The notes under the pieces: model-generated
What the model was told of the DNA's origin: nothing
The model's input: the letters and a program-made list of their open reading frames with translations, nothing else
The model's database searches: none
Assembly: GCA_002473385.1 (NCBI GenBank)
Contig: DKTR01000065.1
Location: forward strand, 1 to 11,696
DNA from: Lachnospiraceae bacterium UBA7225
GTDB lineage: Bacteria; Bacillota; Clostridia; Lachnospirales; Lachnospiraceae
Reading direction: 5' to 3'
Length of the DNA stretch: 11,696 bases
Position numbers and translations under genes: made by a program
Shown here: positions 1-6,300 of the stretch, piece by piece
Position numbering within the stretch: position 1 is the stretch's first letter
Layout: each line of letters begins with the position of its first letter

Positions 1-101
1 AATTATTTTCAGTTTCGTACAGCTTAAAAATATTATAGATAAAAGGAAAAATAGAAAATAAAAGAAAAATAGTATAGAATTTAGTCTGAACTTCGTTCTC
101 C

Positions 102-130
102 TTGCGGTATAAAAAATGCTGTGTTATACT
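102..130 (+). promoter_or_regulatory. Sigma-A type promoter for putP
   Basis: A -35 box TTGCGG (102-107) and a -10 box TATACT (125-130) are separated by 17 bases. TGT directly before the -10 box makes it an extended -10. Transcription would start near 137, giving a leader of about 43 bases before the putP start codon. The match was found by eye; no start site has been mapped. Confidence 0.6.
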
Positions 131-140
131 CTCCCAATAT

Positions 141-162
141 AGACAGCCGGGTAAGGCAGTCT
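141..162 (+). other. Stem-loop in the putP leader next to the ribosome site
   Basis: AGAC (141-144) pairs with GTCT (159-162). An A-A mismatch is followed by GCC (146-148) pairing with GGC (155-157) around a six-base loop. The stem ends one base before the purine-rich ribosome site (164-170). It is too short and has no T-run, so it is not a terminator; it could tune translation or protect the 5' end of the message. Confidence 0.35.
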
Positions 163-179
163 GAGGGAGGAAAACAATT

Positions 180-1712
180 ATGATGACAACTTCAAAAATC
201 TGTATTCTGGTTGCGATAGTCGCGTATCTGGTGATGGTGCTGTACATAGGCTATCGCTGCTCAAAACAGAACAAAAACACAGATGATTTTTATCTGGGCG
301 GAAGAAAGCTGGGACCGTTTGTCACGGCGATGAGTGCTGAGGCCTCGGATATGAGCAGCTGGCTTCTGATGGGGCTGCCGGGTGTTGCATATCTGAGCGG
401 TGTTGCAGATGCAGGCTGGACAGCCATCGGTCTTGCTATTGGTACTTATGTCAACTGGCTGGTTGTGGCAAAGCGTCTGCGCCGCTATTCTCATATTGCC
501 GGAAATTCGATTACGCTGCCGCAGTTTTTTAAAAACCGTTATCATGATAAGCGGGCACTGTTGGGGATTTCCGCGATTATTATTGTAATATTCTTTATTC
601 CGTATACGGCATCGGGCTTTGCAGCCTGCGGAAAGCTGTTTTCGAGTCTGTTTGGCGTGGACTATTTTTCGGCAATGGTAGTGAGTGCGGTTGTCATTGT
701 AGGTTATACGATGCTCGGCGGTTTTCTGGCGGCGTCCACCACGGACTTTGTGCAGAGTATTATCATGTCTGTTGCACTGATTATTGTACTGGTATTTGGT
801 GTGAACGTGGCTGGAGGTCTGGGTGCGGTTATAGAAAACGCAAAGGAGCTGCCGGGATATTTATCTTTTACACAGACCTATGATCCGGTCGCACAGACGG
901 CGGCTCCCTACGGAACCATTACTATTTTCTCGATGCTGGCGTGGGGGCTTGGTTACTTTGGAATGCCCCATATCCTGCTCCGTTTCATGGCAATCGAGGA
1001 TGAAAAGAAATTGTCTCTGTCGCGCAGGGTGGCGAGTATCTGGGTAGTAATTTCACTTACGATAGGTGTAGGAATCGGTATTATCGGCTATACTATGAGC
1101 AAGGTGGGAGCGCTGGAGGTTCTGGAGGGCTCCAATTCCGAGACAATCATCGTGAAAATTGCAGAGCTGCTCAGCCAGAACGGCGTGCCTGCGGCGCTGA
1201 TGGCGGGTATTATCCTTGCAGGCATTCTGGCATCTACTATGTCTACTGCGGATTCACAGCTTTTAGCGGCCTCCTCGGCAGTGTCCTCCGATTTCCTGGG
1301 AGAACGTCTGGGAAAGAATGGAAAAAGCGGAATGCTTGCGGCACGGATCACGCTGCTTGCAATTGCTGTGATCGGTGTTTTCCTTGCAAAAGATCCGGAT
1401 AGCTCTGTGTTTGGCATCGTTTCCTTTGCATGGGCAGGCTTTGGTGCATCCTTCGGACCGGTCGTACTGACAGCCTTGTTCTGGAAGCGTTCCAATAAAT
1501 ATGGTGCGCTGGCAGGGATGGTGACAGGCGGTGTGATGATTTTCGTATGGAAATATCTTGTGAGACCGCTTGGCGGTGCCTGGAATATATATGAGCTGCT
1601 TCCGGCATTCCTGGCTGCACTTGCTGTGATCATTGTGGTAAGTCTGCTGACACCGGCACCGGAAAAAGCCATTCTGGAAGAATTTGAACGTGCGCGCAGC
1701 ACTGCCAAATGA
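180..1712 (+). CDS. putP: Sodium/proline symporter (SSS family)
   Basis: Imports proline with Na+ across the cytoplasmic membrane. The 510-residue protein is close to the usual PutP length of about 500 and is strongly hydrophobic throughout, as expected for the LeuT-fold SSS family. Visible PutP signatures are DFYLGGRKLG (36-45), the sodium-site segment SAEASDMSSWLLMGLPG (52-68) with Asp57 matching the essential Asp55 of E. coli PutP, the substrate-site segment AWGLGYFGMPH, and ILASTMSTADSQLLAASS, which supplies the Ser/Thr pair of the second sodium contact. The start at 180 sits 9 bases after GAGGGAGG; a second ATG follows at once at 183. It has its own promoter and a candidate terminator, so it is probably a single-gene unit. 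Substrate is inferred from motif similarity; other SSS members carry pantothenate, sugars or acetate, but the motifs fit PutP best. Confidence 0.93.
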   Translation: MMTTSKICILVAIVAYLVMVLYIGYRCSKQNKNTDDFYLGGRKLGPFVTAMSAEASDMSSWLLMGLPGVAYLSGVADAGWTAIGLAIGTYVNWLVVAKRLRRYSHIAGNSITLPQFFKNRYHDKRALLGISAIIIVIFFIPYTASGFAACGKLFSSLFGVDYFSAMVVSAVVIVGYTMLGGFLAASTTDFVQSIIMSVALIIVLVFGVNVAGGLGAVIENAKELPGYLSFTQTYDPVAQTAAPYGTITIFSMLAWGLGYFGMPHILLRFMAIEDEKKLSLSRRVASIWVVISLTIGVGIGIIGYTMSKVGALEVLEGSNSETIIVKIAELLSQNGVPAALMAGIILAGILASTMSTADSQLLAASSAVSSDFLGERLGKNGKSGMLAARITLLAIAVIGVFLAKDPDSSVFGIVSFAWAGFGASFGPVVLTALFWKRSNKYGALAGMVTGGVMIFVWKYLVRPLGGAWNIYELLPAFLAALAVIIVVSLLTPAPEKAILEEFERARSTAK

Positions 1713-1761
1713 ACATGCAGGCATGTCCGCCTGGCTCGTTGCTTACGGAAAATAAAAAGGT

Positions 1762-1789
1762 TTGAAAGAACCGGAAAATATGGTATGAT
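1762..1789 (+). promoter_or_regulatory. Extended -10 promoter for the lipoprotein-hflX unit
   Basis: TTGAAA (1762-1767) and TATGAT (1784-1789) are spaced by 16 bases, with TGG before the -10 box forming an extended -10. The predicted start is near 1796, giving a leader of roughly 160 bases before the lipoprotein ATG. A weaker second candidate lies at 1863-1891 (TTGAGT, 17 bases, TATGAA). Confidence 0.6.
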
Positions 1790-1824
1790 ATGGCTGTCAC
1801 AGGAAAACTGCGGCAGCCATTTTT
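1790..1824 (+). terminator. Candidate putP terminator overlapping the next promoter region
   Basis: ATGGCTG (1790-1796) pairs perfectly with CAGCCAT (1814-1820). Inside, after a 3x3 internal loop, CAG (1800-1802) pairs with CTG (1808-1810) around GAAAA. T residues run from 1820 to 1824. The hairpin lies 77 bases after the putP stop. Its left arm begins one base after the -10 box of the next promoter, so RNA started near 1796 would lack the left arm and could not fold it. Confidence 0.5.
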
Positions 1825-1841
1825 GTTGCCATGCATATGAG

Positions 1842-1864
1842 AAAAAGGTCCGGTGTACCTTTTT
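1842..1864 (+). terminator. Terminator-like hairpin in the lipoprotein leader
   Basis: AAAAAGGT (1842-1849) pairs over 8 bases with ACCTTTTT (1857-1864) around a seven-base loop. The stem holds only three strong pairs near the loop (two G-C and an A-T) above an A/T tract, so it would be a weak terminator, usable in either direction. It may be a second stop for putP transcripts or an attenuator for the downstream unit. Confidence 0.4.
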
Positions 1865-1955
1865 GAGTACTGCAGAGCAAAAGATTATGAAAAGAAATTG
1901 CTTCGCAGCATTGGCTGCACGCAAAGAATGTTTCAGTACAGGAGAGGAGCAGAAT

Positions 1956-2912
1956 ATGGGGATTCGTTTTTATAAATTGGCAGCGGTGCTTTCAATGTGC
2001 GTGCTGCTTGCCGGATGCAGAGATAAGGGACCTTCGGAAGCAGAGCTTGCCCGGAATGAGGGCATCAGCTATATGGAACAGGCAGACTATCAGAACGCGA
2101 TAATTGCCTTTGAGAATGCCTATAGCCTCTGTGATGAAAAAATGCCGGAGACGAAAACTGATATCAGCCTTTATGAGGCAGCGTGCCAGTTTAAGACAGA
2201 GGATTTTGAGAACGTGAAGAGTACCTGCAGCAGAATTCTGGAGCTTGGTGAAAACGTGGATGCTTATTATATGCGCGGCGCTGCCTTTTTAAAACTCGGT
2301 GAGATGGAGATGGCAAAGGCGGACTTTGATGCGGCATCGCTGCTGGCACCGGAGGATTACGAACTGTTTTTAAATATCTATAAACAATATGAGGAACAGA
2401 GCCAGTCGGCCATCGGGGATGAATATTTGCAAAAGGCATTAAATATTCCGAACGAAGATATGGAAGACTACTATCAGAAGGGAAACATTTATTTTTATCT
2501 GGGGGACTATTCAAAAGCCCGGGAGATGCTGGCAAAGCCGGCGGAAGCAAAGCATAAAGACGCAATGCTGCTGATGGGCGGGGTGTATCTTGCGCTGGAG
2601 GACAGTATCCACGCGCGCAATGTATATCAGCAATATATAGCGGAGTATGGAGAGGAAGCAGAGGCATACAATGGAATTGTGCTGTGTGAGCTTGCCGACG
2701 GAAACTATGATGCGGCGATATCTGCGGCAGAGAGCGGGCTTGCGCTTGAGGGAAGTGAGAGCACAAAGCGGGATCTTCTATACAATGAAATTGTTGCCTG
2801 TGAGCGCAAATATGATTTTGAGACGGCAAAGACCATAGCGGCGCGGTTTGTGGAACTGTATCCGGACGACGCTGAAGGTAAAAAAGAATATGATTTTCTG
2901 AGTACAAGATAA
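1956..2912 (+). CDS. TPR-repeat lipoprotein of unknown specific function
   Basis: A 318-residue protein. The start at 1956 is chosen because it follows GGAGAGGAG with good spacing and opens a lipoprotein signal: positive residues (Arg4, Lys7), a hydrophobic core, and the lipobox LLAGC with Cys21 as the lipidated residue. An in-frame ATG at 1887 lacks a good ribosome site and would bury the signal. After the anchor the chain is built of tetratricopeptide-like helical pairs, clearest at about 33-58, 104-133, 171-200, 203-230 and 235-265, with the typical G-x-x-Y/F and A-x-x-x-F spacing (for example DYYQKGNIYFYLGDYSKA). Such repeats bind other proteins; here it would act on the outer face of the membrane. 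hflX begins 10 bases after the stop with its ribosome site overlapping the stop codon, so the two are cotranscribed and probably translationally coupled. The partner protein cannot be read from sequence. Confidence 0.85.
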   Translation: MGIRFYKLAAVLSMCVLLAGCRDKGPSEAELARNEGISYMEQADYQNAIIAFENAYSLCDEKMPETKTDISLYEAACQFKTEDFENVKSTCSRILELGENVDAYYMRGAAFLKLGEMEMAKADFDAASLLAPEDYELFLNIYKQYEEQSQSAIGDEYLQKALNIPNEDMEDYYQKGNIYFYLGDYSKAREMLAKPAEAKHKDAMLLMGGVYLALEDSIHARNVYQQYIAEYGEEAEAYNGIVLCELADGNYDAAISAAESGLALEGSESTKRDLLYNEIVACERKYDFETAKTIAARFVELYPDDAEGKKEYDFLSTR

Positions 2913-2922
2913 GGAGCGTTTC

Positions 2923-4170
2923 ATGACAGGCATAGAGATTTCAACACCCCAAGAGAGGGTTATTTTACTCGGTGTCAGTGTTACGGACACAGATGATACG
3001 GAGCAGTCGCTGGAGGAACTGGAGGAGCTTGCGAAGACAGCAGGGGCGGTTACAGTCGGGAAAATGATCCAGAACCGTGAGCAGATCCATCCGGGTACTT
3101 ATATAGGAAAAGGAAAAATTGAAGAAGTAAAGCAGATGGCGTATGCGGTGGAAGCAGATGCCGTAATTTGTGACGATGAGCTGTCGCCAGCCCAGCTTCA
3201 TAATCTGCAGCAGGAGCTGGATATGAAGGTGATGGACCGGACACTGATTATTCTGGACATCTTTGCAGCACGCGCCACTACCAGTGAGGGGAAAATCCAG
3301 GTGGAACTCGCGCAGCTGAAATACCGGCAGGCGCGTCTGGTGGGGCTGCGCAATTCCCTGTCCCGTCTTGGCGGCGGCATTGGCACCAGGGGTCCCGGTG
3401 AGAAAAAACTGGAGATGGACCGCCGTCTGATCAGGGACCGCATCGCACAGCTTGGCAGGGAGCTGGCGGAGGTGAAGCGTCACCGTGAGGTGACGAGAAG
3501 CAAACGGAACAGGCAGCAGATGCCGGTGGCAGCGATCGTTGGTTATACTAACGCGGGGAAATCGACGCTGCTGAACACGCTTACCGGAGCGCAGGTACTG
3601 GAGGAGGACAAACTGTTTGCGACACTTGATCCGACCACGCGTGTGCTTGAGCTTCCATCCGGGCAGGAAATGCTGCTGACGGACACAGTCGGCTTTATCC
3701 GAAAGCTGCCGCACCATCTGATTGACGCTTTCCGAAGTACGCTGGAGGAGGCAAAGTATGCGGATATTATTGTGCATGTGGTGGATGCCTCCAGTCCGCA
3801 GGCGGAGCAGCAGATGCTGGTAGTTTATGAGACTCTGCAGAATCTTGGCGTTTCCGGCAAGACGGTGATCACGCTTTTCAATAAGCAGGATAAAATTCTT
3901 CCGGAGGAGGTCCTGCGTGACCGCAAGGCAGACCGGGTGCTGTCAGTGTCCGCAAAATATGGGGATCATCTGGAGGAACTGAAAGCGCTGCTGGAGGAAA
4001 TCGTGAATGAGAGGAATGTACTGATCGAGCGTCTGTATTCCTACAATGATGCCGGGCTTATCCAGTTAATCCGGAAGTACGGTCAGCTCCTGGAAGAAGA
4101 GTACCGCGCGGAGGGAATCTATGTGCGCGCTTATGTGCCGATGGAGATTTACGGTGCGGTGTCGCCATGA
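2923..4170 (+). CDS. hflX: Ribosome-associated GTPase HflX
   Basis: HflX binds the 50S subunit and, in other bacteria, splits stalled or hibernating ribosomes under stress using GTP. The 415-residue protein has the family order: an N-terminal HflX domain (about 10-105), the family motif GTRGPGE (154-160) followed by a basic helical linker (160-198), then the G domain. The G domain shows G1 GYTNAGKST (207-215), G2 FATLDPTTR (232-240), G3 DTVGF (254-258), G4 NKQD (320-323) and G5 SVSAK (341-345). A short C-terminal domain follows (about 365-415). The start is set by AAGGAG (2911-2916) seven bases before the ATG; that site overlaps the stop codon of the lipoprotein gene, implying coupled translation. 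All GTPase motifs are intact. No convincing intrinsic terminator follows; only small hairpins without T-runs lie at 4185-4223. Confidence 0.96.
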   Translation: MTGIEISTPQERVILLGVSVTDTDDTEQSLEELEELAKTAGAVTVGKMIQNREQIHPGTYIGKGKIEEVKQMAYAVEADAVICDDELSPAQLHNLQQELDMKVMDRTLIILDIFAARATTSEGKIQVELAQLKYRQARLVGLRNSLSRLGGGIGTRGPGEKKLEMDRRLIRDRIAQLGRELAEVKRHREVTRSKRNRQQMPVAAIVGYTNAGKSTLLNTLTGAQVLEEDKLFATLDPTTRVLELPSGQEMLLTDTVGFIRKLPHHLIDAFRSTLEEAKYADIIVHVVDASSPQAEQQMLVVYETLQNLGVSGKTVITLFNKQDKILPEEVLRDRKADRVLSVSAKYGDHLEELKALLEEIVNERNVLIERLYSYNDAGLIQLIRKYGQLLEEEYRAEGIYVRAYVPMEIYGAVSP

Positions 4171-4260
4171 CAGGGATGCGGCAAATAAGACTGCTTATGC
4201 GGGTATAGTTCCTGCTTCGCAGGCTCGATATGGATAGTATCTCTTTGACCAAAAAATTCC

Positions 4261-4290
4261 TTGACAACGGTATCTAACTCGGCATATAAT
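4261..4290 (+). promoter_or_regulatory. Consensus promoter of the cold-shock gene
   Basis: TTGACA (4261-4266) and TATAAT (4285-4290), both exact sigma-A consensus boxes, are separated by 18 bases. The predicted start is near 4297, leaving a leader of about 45 bases that is rich in T (4313-4327) and has a small inverted repeat TGTAG/CTACA (4296-4305). This predicts strong basal expression. Confidence 0.85.
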
Positions 4291-4341
4291 GCAAATGTAG
4301 CTACATTCTACAATTTTTTATTTTTTTATGGAGGTACCGAA

Positions 4342-4542
4342 ATGAACAAGGGTACAGTTAAATGGTTCAACGCAGAAAAGGGTTATGGATTTATCACAGG
4401 CGAAGACGGAGCAGATGTATTCGTACATTTCTCAGCTATCCAGGGTGAAGGATTCAAATCTCTGGAAGAAGGTCAGGCTGTTTCTTACGATTTGACAGAA
4501 GGCGCTCGCGGCATGCAGGCAGCTAACGTTGTTAAATTATAA
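4342..4542 (+). CDS. Cold-shock family RNA-binding protein
   Basis: A 66-residue single cold-shock domain protein (CspA/CspB family) that binds single-stranded RNA and DNA and melts secondary structure in messages. Both nucleic-acid motifs are present: RNP1 as KGYGFI (13-18) and RNP2 as VFVHF (27-31), with the start MNKGTVKWFNAEKG typical of the family. The frame stays open upstream to 4261, but the start at 4342 is right: it follows GGAGGT (4330-4335) by six bases, gives the usual length, and the upstream codons overlap the promoter. The gene has its own consensus promoter and a strong terminator, so it is monocistronic. The codons look biased towards a few preferred ones (by eye), consistent with abundant product. 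Which csp paralogue this is cannot be told from one copy. Confidence 0.96.
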   Translation: MNKGTVKWFNAEKGYGFITGEDGADVFVHFSAIQGEGFKSLEEGQAVSYDLTEGARGMQAANVVKL

Positions 4543-4567
4543 ATAACAGAGTAATTCCTACTAGCGT

Positions 4568-4622
4568 AAAAAAGAGGATGTCGCATGATTGATGGAAAAG
4601 TCAATTGCGGCAGCGCTTTTTT
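4568..4622 (+). terminator. Intrinsic terminator after the cold-shock gene
   Basis: A long imperfect hairpin: AAAAAAG (4568-4574) pairs with CTTTTTT (4616-4622), TGTCGCA (4579-4585) with TGCGGCA (4606-4612) including one G-U pair, and ATTGA (4588-4592) with TCAAT (4601-4605) around an eight-base loop. The flanking A and T tracts make it potentially active in both directions. It starts 25 bases after the stop codon. Confidence 0.85.
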
Positions 4623-4721
4623 ATCTAAGGCTCCGGAGACGGAGAGGGCTTCAGGATGCTCGGAATCTCGCAGAAAAGGATGTTCCGCTCAGCGTGCGGA
4701 TAAGTAAAGATTGGGAAAAAT

Positions 4722-5381
4722 ATGCCGGATATTATATACGAAGATAAACAGCTTCTGGTCTGCAGAAAGCCTGCGGGGCTTGCCGTGCAGAATGCTTCAT
4801 TTGGGAAAATAGATCTGGAAAGCATGGTGCGTACGTACCTCATGGAAAGAAATGGGAAAGCAAATCCGTATCTCGGTGTGGTGCACCGGCTGGACCAGCC
4901 GGTCCAGGGAATTGTCGTTTTTGCAAAGACACCGGCTGCAGCAGCAGATCTGAGCGCACAGGTGCAGGACGGAAGAATGACAAAGGAATATCTTGCGGTC
5001 GTTTGTGGAAAACTACCGGAAGCAGAAGGAGAGCTGGTTCATTATTTAAAAAAGGAGCCTTCCGGAAACTGCTCGCGCGCGGTCGGTGCAAAGACACCGG
5101 GAGCAAAGCGGGCCAAATTGACCTACCGGGTGCTGGAAGAAGGAGACGGATGTGCACTTGTAAAAATAAGGCTGCAGACCGGGCGGCATCATCAGATCCG
5201 CGTGCAGATGGCTGCCTGCGGCGCTCCGCTTTACGGAGATGCAAAATATAATCCGGGTGCACAGCGCGGACAGCAGATCGCACTGTGCGCCAGCAGACTG
5301 TCTTTTACACATCCGGTTACCGGAGCGCGGATGGAATTCACATGTCAGCCCGATGGGTTTCCGCTGTCTGGCGAAGCCTGA
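4722..5381 (+). CDS. RluA-family RNA pseudouridine synthase
   Basis: Converts specific uridines in rRNA or tRNA to pseudouridine. The 219-residue protein is the short form, consisting only of the catalytic domain with no N-terminal S4 RNA-binding domain. The catalytic motif is VHRLDQP (54-60) with Asp58 as the expected nucleophile; RluA/RluD enzymes usually read HRLDxxTSG, so the following residues PVQGIVVFAK mark a divergent branch. The second core motif LQTGRHHQIRVQMA (151-164) and the following YGDAKY are intact. An in-frame stop at 4701 makes ATG 4722 the first usable start, although its ribosome site (GGGA, 4713-4716) is weak. The 99 bases between the previous terminator and this start show no clear promoter. 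The next gene follows after 25 bases, so they are likely cotranscribed. The target RNA position cannot be predicted. Confidence 0.9.
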   Translation: MPDIIYEDKQLLVCRKPAGLAVQNASFGKIDLESMVRTYLMERNGKANPYLGVVHRLDQPVQGIVVFAKTPAAAADLSAQVQDGRMTKEYLAVVCGKLPEAEGELVHYLKKEPSGNCSRAVGAKTPGAKRAKLTYRVLEEGDGCALVKIRLQTGRHHQIRVQMAACGAPLYGDAKYNPGAQRGQQIALCASRLSFTHPVTGARMEFTCQPDGFPLSGEA

Positions 5382-5406
5382 AACCATACAGAAGGAGAAA
5401 GGAAAA

Positions 5407-6207
5407 ATGATAAAACTGGCAGCATCAGATATTGACGGGACGCTGGTTCCGGAGGGAACAAACGAACTGAATGCGGATATTTATGAGGTTATCCGCGAAT
5501 TGCAGAAAAAGGGTATCCTGTTTGCGGCGGCGAGCGGACGTCACTACAGCAGCATGCGGTACCTGTTTGACAAGATCGCAGAAGATATCTTTTTTGTCAC
5601 GGAAAATGGCTCCTGCGTGCTGAAAAACGAGGAGATTATTTCCATGACATATATTCCGCCGGAGACGGCGGAGGCGATTGTGAAATATCTTCACAGCCGT
5701 GGGGTGACGGAAATCATTCTTTCTACGCCGGAGACGCTTTATACGGAATCTCCGTTTGAAGAATTTCACAAAGGGCTCAGAGAGCTTCACATTAAGGTAG
5801 AGGTGGTGAAGGATCTGCTTCCTTACTGCAAAAAAACGAATAAAATTGCCGTTTACCAGCGTGAGGAGCCGGAAAAACTGGAAAAGGAGCTGCAGGAGCG
5901 GTTCGGGGAGATGCTGAATGTGGTTAAGGCGGGCACCTTCTGGATTGACTGCATGGATAAGAAGGCGGACAAGGGCATTGCACTGGGCAGGCTCCAGGAA
6001 AAGCTGCATATCACAAGGGCGGAGACAATGGCGTTTGGAGATAACTGCAACGATATCGGTATGATAAAGCAGGCAGGGGAGAGTTATGCGGTGGCAAATG
6101 CGCATCCGGCGCTGAAGGCGGCTGCAAAATATGAGGTGCCTTCCTATCAGGAGGATGGCGTTCTGCGCACTTTAAAGGAAAAATTACTTGCGGAAAGCGA
6201 TAAATAA
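5407..6207 (+). CDS. Cof-type HAD-superfamily phosphatase
   Basis: A 266-residue Mg-dependent phosphatase of the HAD IIB (Cof) group, which act on sugar phosphates, flavin or pyridoxal phosphates. Motif I is DIDGT (8-12) with Asp8 as nucleophile and Asp10 as acid/base; motif II is ASGR (42-45); motif III uses a lysine near KKADKG (185-190); motif IV is GDNCND (211-216). The IIB cap lies between motifs II and III (about 80-185). The frame is open back to 5239 but the start at 5407 is chosen: it follows AAGGAG by about nine bases and places the DxDGT motif at residue 8 as usual. It sits 25 bases after the pseudouridine synthase gene and is followed at once by a terminator-like hairpin. The substrate is unknown and paralogues are common in Firmicutes. 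Confidence 0.93.
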   Translation: MIKLAASDIDGTLVPEGTNELNADIYEVIRELQKKGILFAAASGRHYSSMRYLFDKIAEDIFFVTENGSCVLKNEEIISMTYIPPETAEAIVKYLHSRGVTEIILSTPETLYTESPFEEFHKGLRELHIKVEVVKDLLPYCKKTNKIAVYQREEPEKLEKELQERFGEMLNVVKAGTFWIDCMDKKADKGIALGRLQEKLHITRAETMAFGDNCNDIGMIKQAGESYAVANAHPALKAAAKYEVPSYQEDGVLRTLKEKLLAESDK

Positions 6208-6233
6208 ACAGAGGGGATATTGTGCATACTATC

Positions 6234-6266
6234 GGAAACGACAAATACATTTGCTGTTTCCTTTTT
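6234..6266 (+). terminator. Intrinsic terminator after the HAD gene
   Basis: GGAAAC (6234-6239) pairs with GTTTCC (6256-6261); after a G-U pair and one mismatch, CAAA pairs with TTTG around a four-base loop. Five Ts follow (6262-6266). It begins 26 bases after the HAD stop and ends only 34 bases before the next start codon, so it could also be an attenuator for that gene. Confidence 0.65.
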
Positions 6267-6300
6267 ACTACGTCAGAACAGAAAAAGGCGGGAGAATGGT

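Noticed and set aside
1715..1728. ACATG/CATGT stem just after putP as a terminator
   Set aside because: Only five base pairs and no T-run; the hairpin at 1790-1824 is a better candidate.
1088..1924. 278-codon open frame on the minus strand across the end of putP
   Set aside because: Shadow of putP codon bias; the translation has no recognisable domain and runs over the promoter and hairpins of the next unit.
2965..3777. 270-codon minus-strand open frame inside hflX
   Set aside because: hflX is unmistakable on the plus strand with all GTPase motifs; the antisense product is low-complexity and unlike any family.
4185..4223. Two small hairpins after hflX (ATAAG/CTTAT and CCTGC/GCAGG) as an hflX terminator
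   Set aside because: Neither is followed by a T-run, so an intrinsic terminator is not supported; hflX transcripts may read into the cold-shock gene and stop at 4622.
4631..4644. CTCCG-GAGA-CGGAG hairpin before the pseudouridine synthase gene as a regulatory RNA
   Set aside because: A single short stem with a GNRA-type loop, without other conserved elements, does not support a riboswitch or small RNA.
5425..6105. 226-codon minus-strand open frame inside the HAD phosphatase gene
   Set aside because: Antisense to an intact enzyme with all four HAD motifs; no start signal seen.
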